DNA from: Nitrospirota bacterium
GTDB taxonomy: Bacteria; Nitrospirota; Thermodesulfovibrionia; UBA6902; BMS3Bbin08
DNA length: 14,133 nucleotides
Assembly (NCBI GenBank): GCA_030637135.1
Contig: DAOVVO010000023.1
Span: 1-14,133 of the forward strand
Reading direction: 5' to 3'
Shown piece by piece: positions 13,787 through 14,133 of the stretch; the first letter of the stretch is position 1; each line of letters begins with the position of its first letter. The translations under genes and the position numbers were made by a program. The notes under the pieces were generated by a model. It searched no databases and had not been told where the DNA came from. It saw only the letters and a list, made by a program, of their open reading frames with translations.

Positions 13787-14133
13787 ATACGTGGAGGCAT
13801 CATATTTTTGGTAAAACATATATAGTATTTTTTTAATTGTATTGTTTTCCCTTCCGTTTATTTGCAATTTCTCCATTCATCCCTTTTTTATTCTAAAGAA
13901 TTTATAAACCGAGCCCGATAATTAATTTTACAACAATATATAGATGTCAACTAATTCGATTATATTACAATTAACCATGTGCTTCTTATGTCTTCTTTCA
14001 TATTTTGACGTTACCGTTAGACGCCTCACGATACGGGCCCTGTACCAGTATCGGTACGGGGCGGGCTTCGTTACCGATTAACATCACCGCTTATTAGAAT
14101 CTTATGGGTTCTTAACTTAAACCTTCAACTTAA
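13787..14133. other. Gene-free stretch at the window end
   Basis: I see no supported gene here on either strand. Bases 13787-14000 are AT-rich; GTGGAGG at 13791-13797 looks like a ribosome binding site but is followed only by a frame of a few codons. From about 14005 the composition turns GC-rich and holds a hairpin, listed separately. The change in composition may mark the border of another dispersed element running beyond the window. Confidence 0.6.
14038..14061. repeat. Hairpin CCCTGTACC / GGTACGGGG within a GC-rich island
   Basis: CCCTGTACC (14038-14046) pairs with GGTACGGGG (14053-14061) over nine bases with one G-T pair and a six-base loop. The octamer CGTTACCG occurs on both sides as a direct repeat (14009-14016 and 14069-14076). 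No T-run follows on either side, so it is not a standard terminator. It could be a dispersed repeat or part of an element continuing past the window. Confidence 0.45.

Noticed and set aside
13664..13876. Minus-strand open frame of 70 codons
   Set aside because: It lies antisense to the well-supported bS22-like gene and has a low-complexity Phe/Tyr-rich product without a recognisable motif.
14014..14080. Integron attC-like site (GTTAGAC ... GATTAAC)
   Set aside because: The core sites are in the wrong order, the second does not match RYYYAAC, and no integrase or cassette gene is present.

Overview
This AT-leaning bacterial window has every convincing gene on the + strand. The mix of a DivIVA-like protein, aspartate kinase, citramalate synthase, an RseC/SoxR-reducing-type membrane protein, an EF-G paralogue, an MTH1187-type thiamine-binding protein and a ~1,470-residue CoA-activase-type iron-sulfur protein suggests an anaerobic or metabolically versatile bacterium. 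Nitrospirota (Thermodesulfovibrionia-like) is my best guess and a deltaproteobacterial lineage is the main alternative. This is inferred from gene content, not from a marker gene.

Layout. 1-207: C-terminal end of a DivIVA-like coiled-coil protein. 285-773: orphan zinc-ribbon protein. 880-1710: membrane-anchored HtrA-like protein whose catalytic His is replaced, probably a pseudoprotease. 1711-2176: gene-free stretch with a perfect CRP-family palindrome (TGTGA-N6-TCACA) and then a dispersed-repeat cluster of the 'cttcgactgagctcag' type. 2177-5004: lysC and cimA, which feed aspartate-family and isoleucine synthesis; lysC carries an internal ribosome binding site and start for a separate regulatory beta subunit. 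5005-5248: a second palindrome-rich repeat cluster. 5249-5680: RseC-like protein. 5800-7890: EF-G-like GTPase. 7891-8740: one doubtful short ORF, an anchored NTF2-like hypothetical protein and a perfect palindrome. 8741-13475: thiamine-binding protein and the giant activase, 13 bases apart and probably co-transcribed. 13458-13667: a nested palindromic element that overlaps the end of the activase gene. 13694-13786: a 30-codon gene for a bS22/mS38 (AURKAIP1/COX24-domain) ribosomal protein. 13787-14133: no gene seen, one hairpin near the end.

How the genes fit together. LysC and CimA catalyse the entry steps of two routes that meet at isoleucine. The giant activase looks like a complete radical-enzyme electron-transfer machine in one chain: two ATPase activase domains in tandem followed by two related cysteine-bearing halves resembling dehydratase subunits. 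That protein, the degenerate HtrA homologue, the CRP-type operator, the nested repeat and the tiny ribosomal protein gene are the parts most worth a second look.
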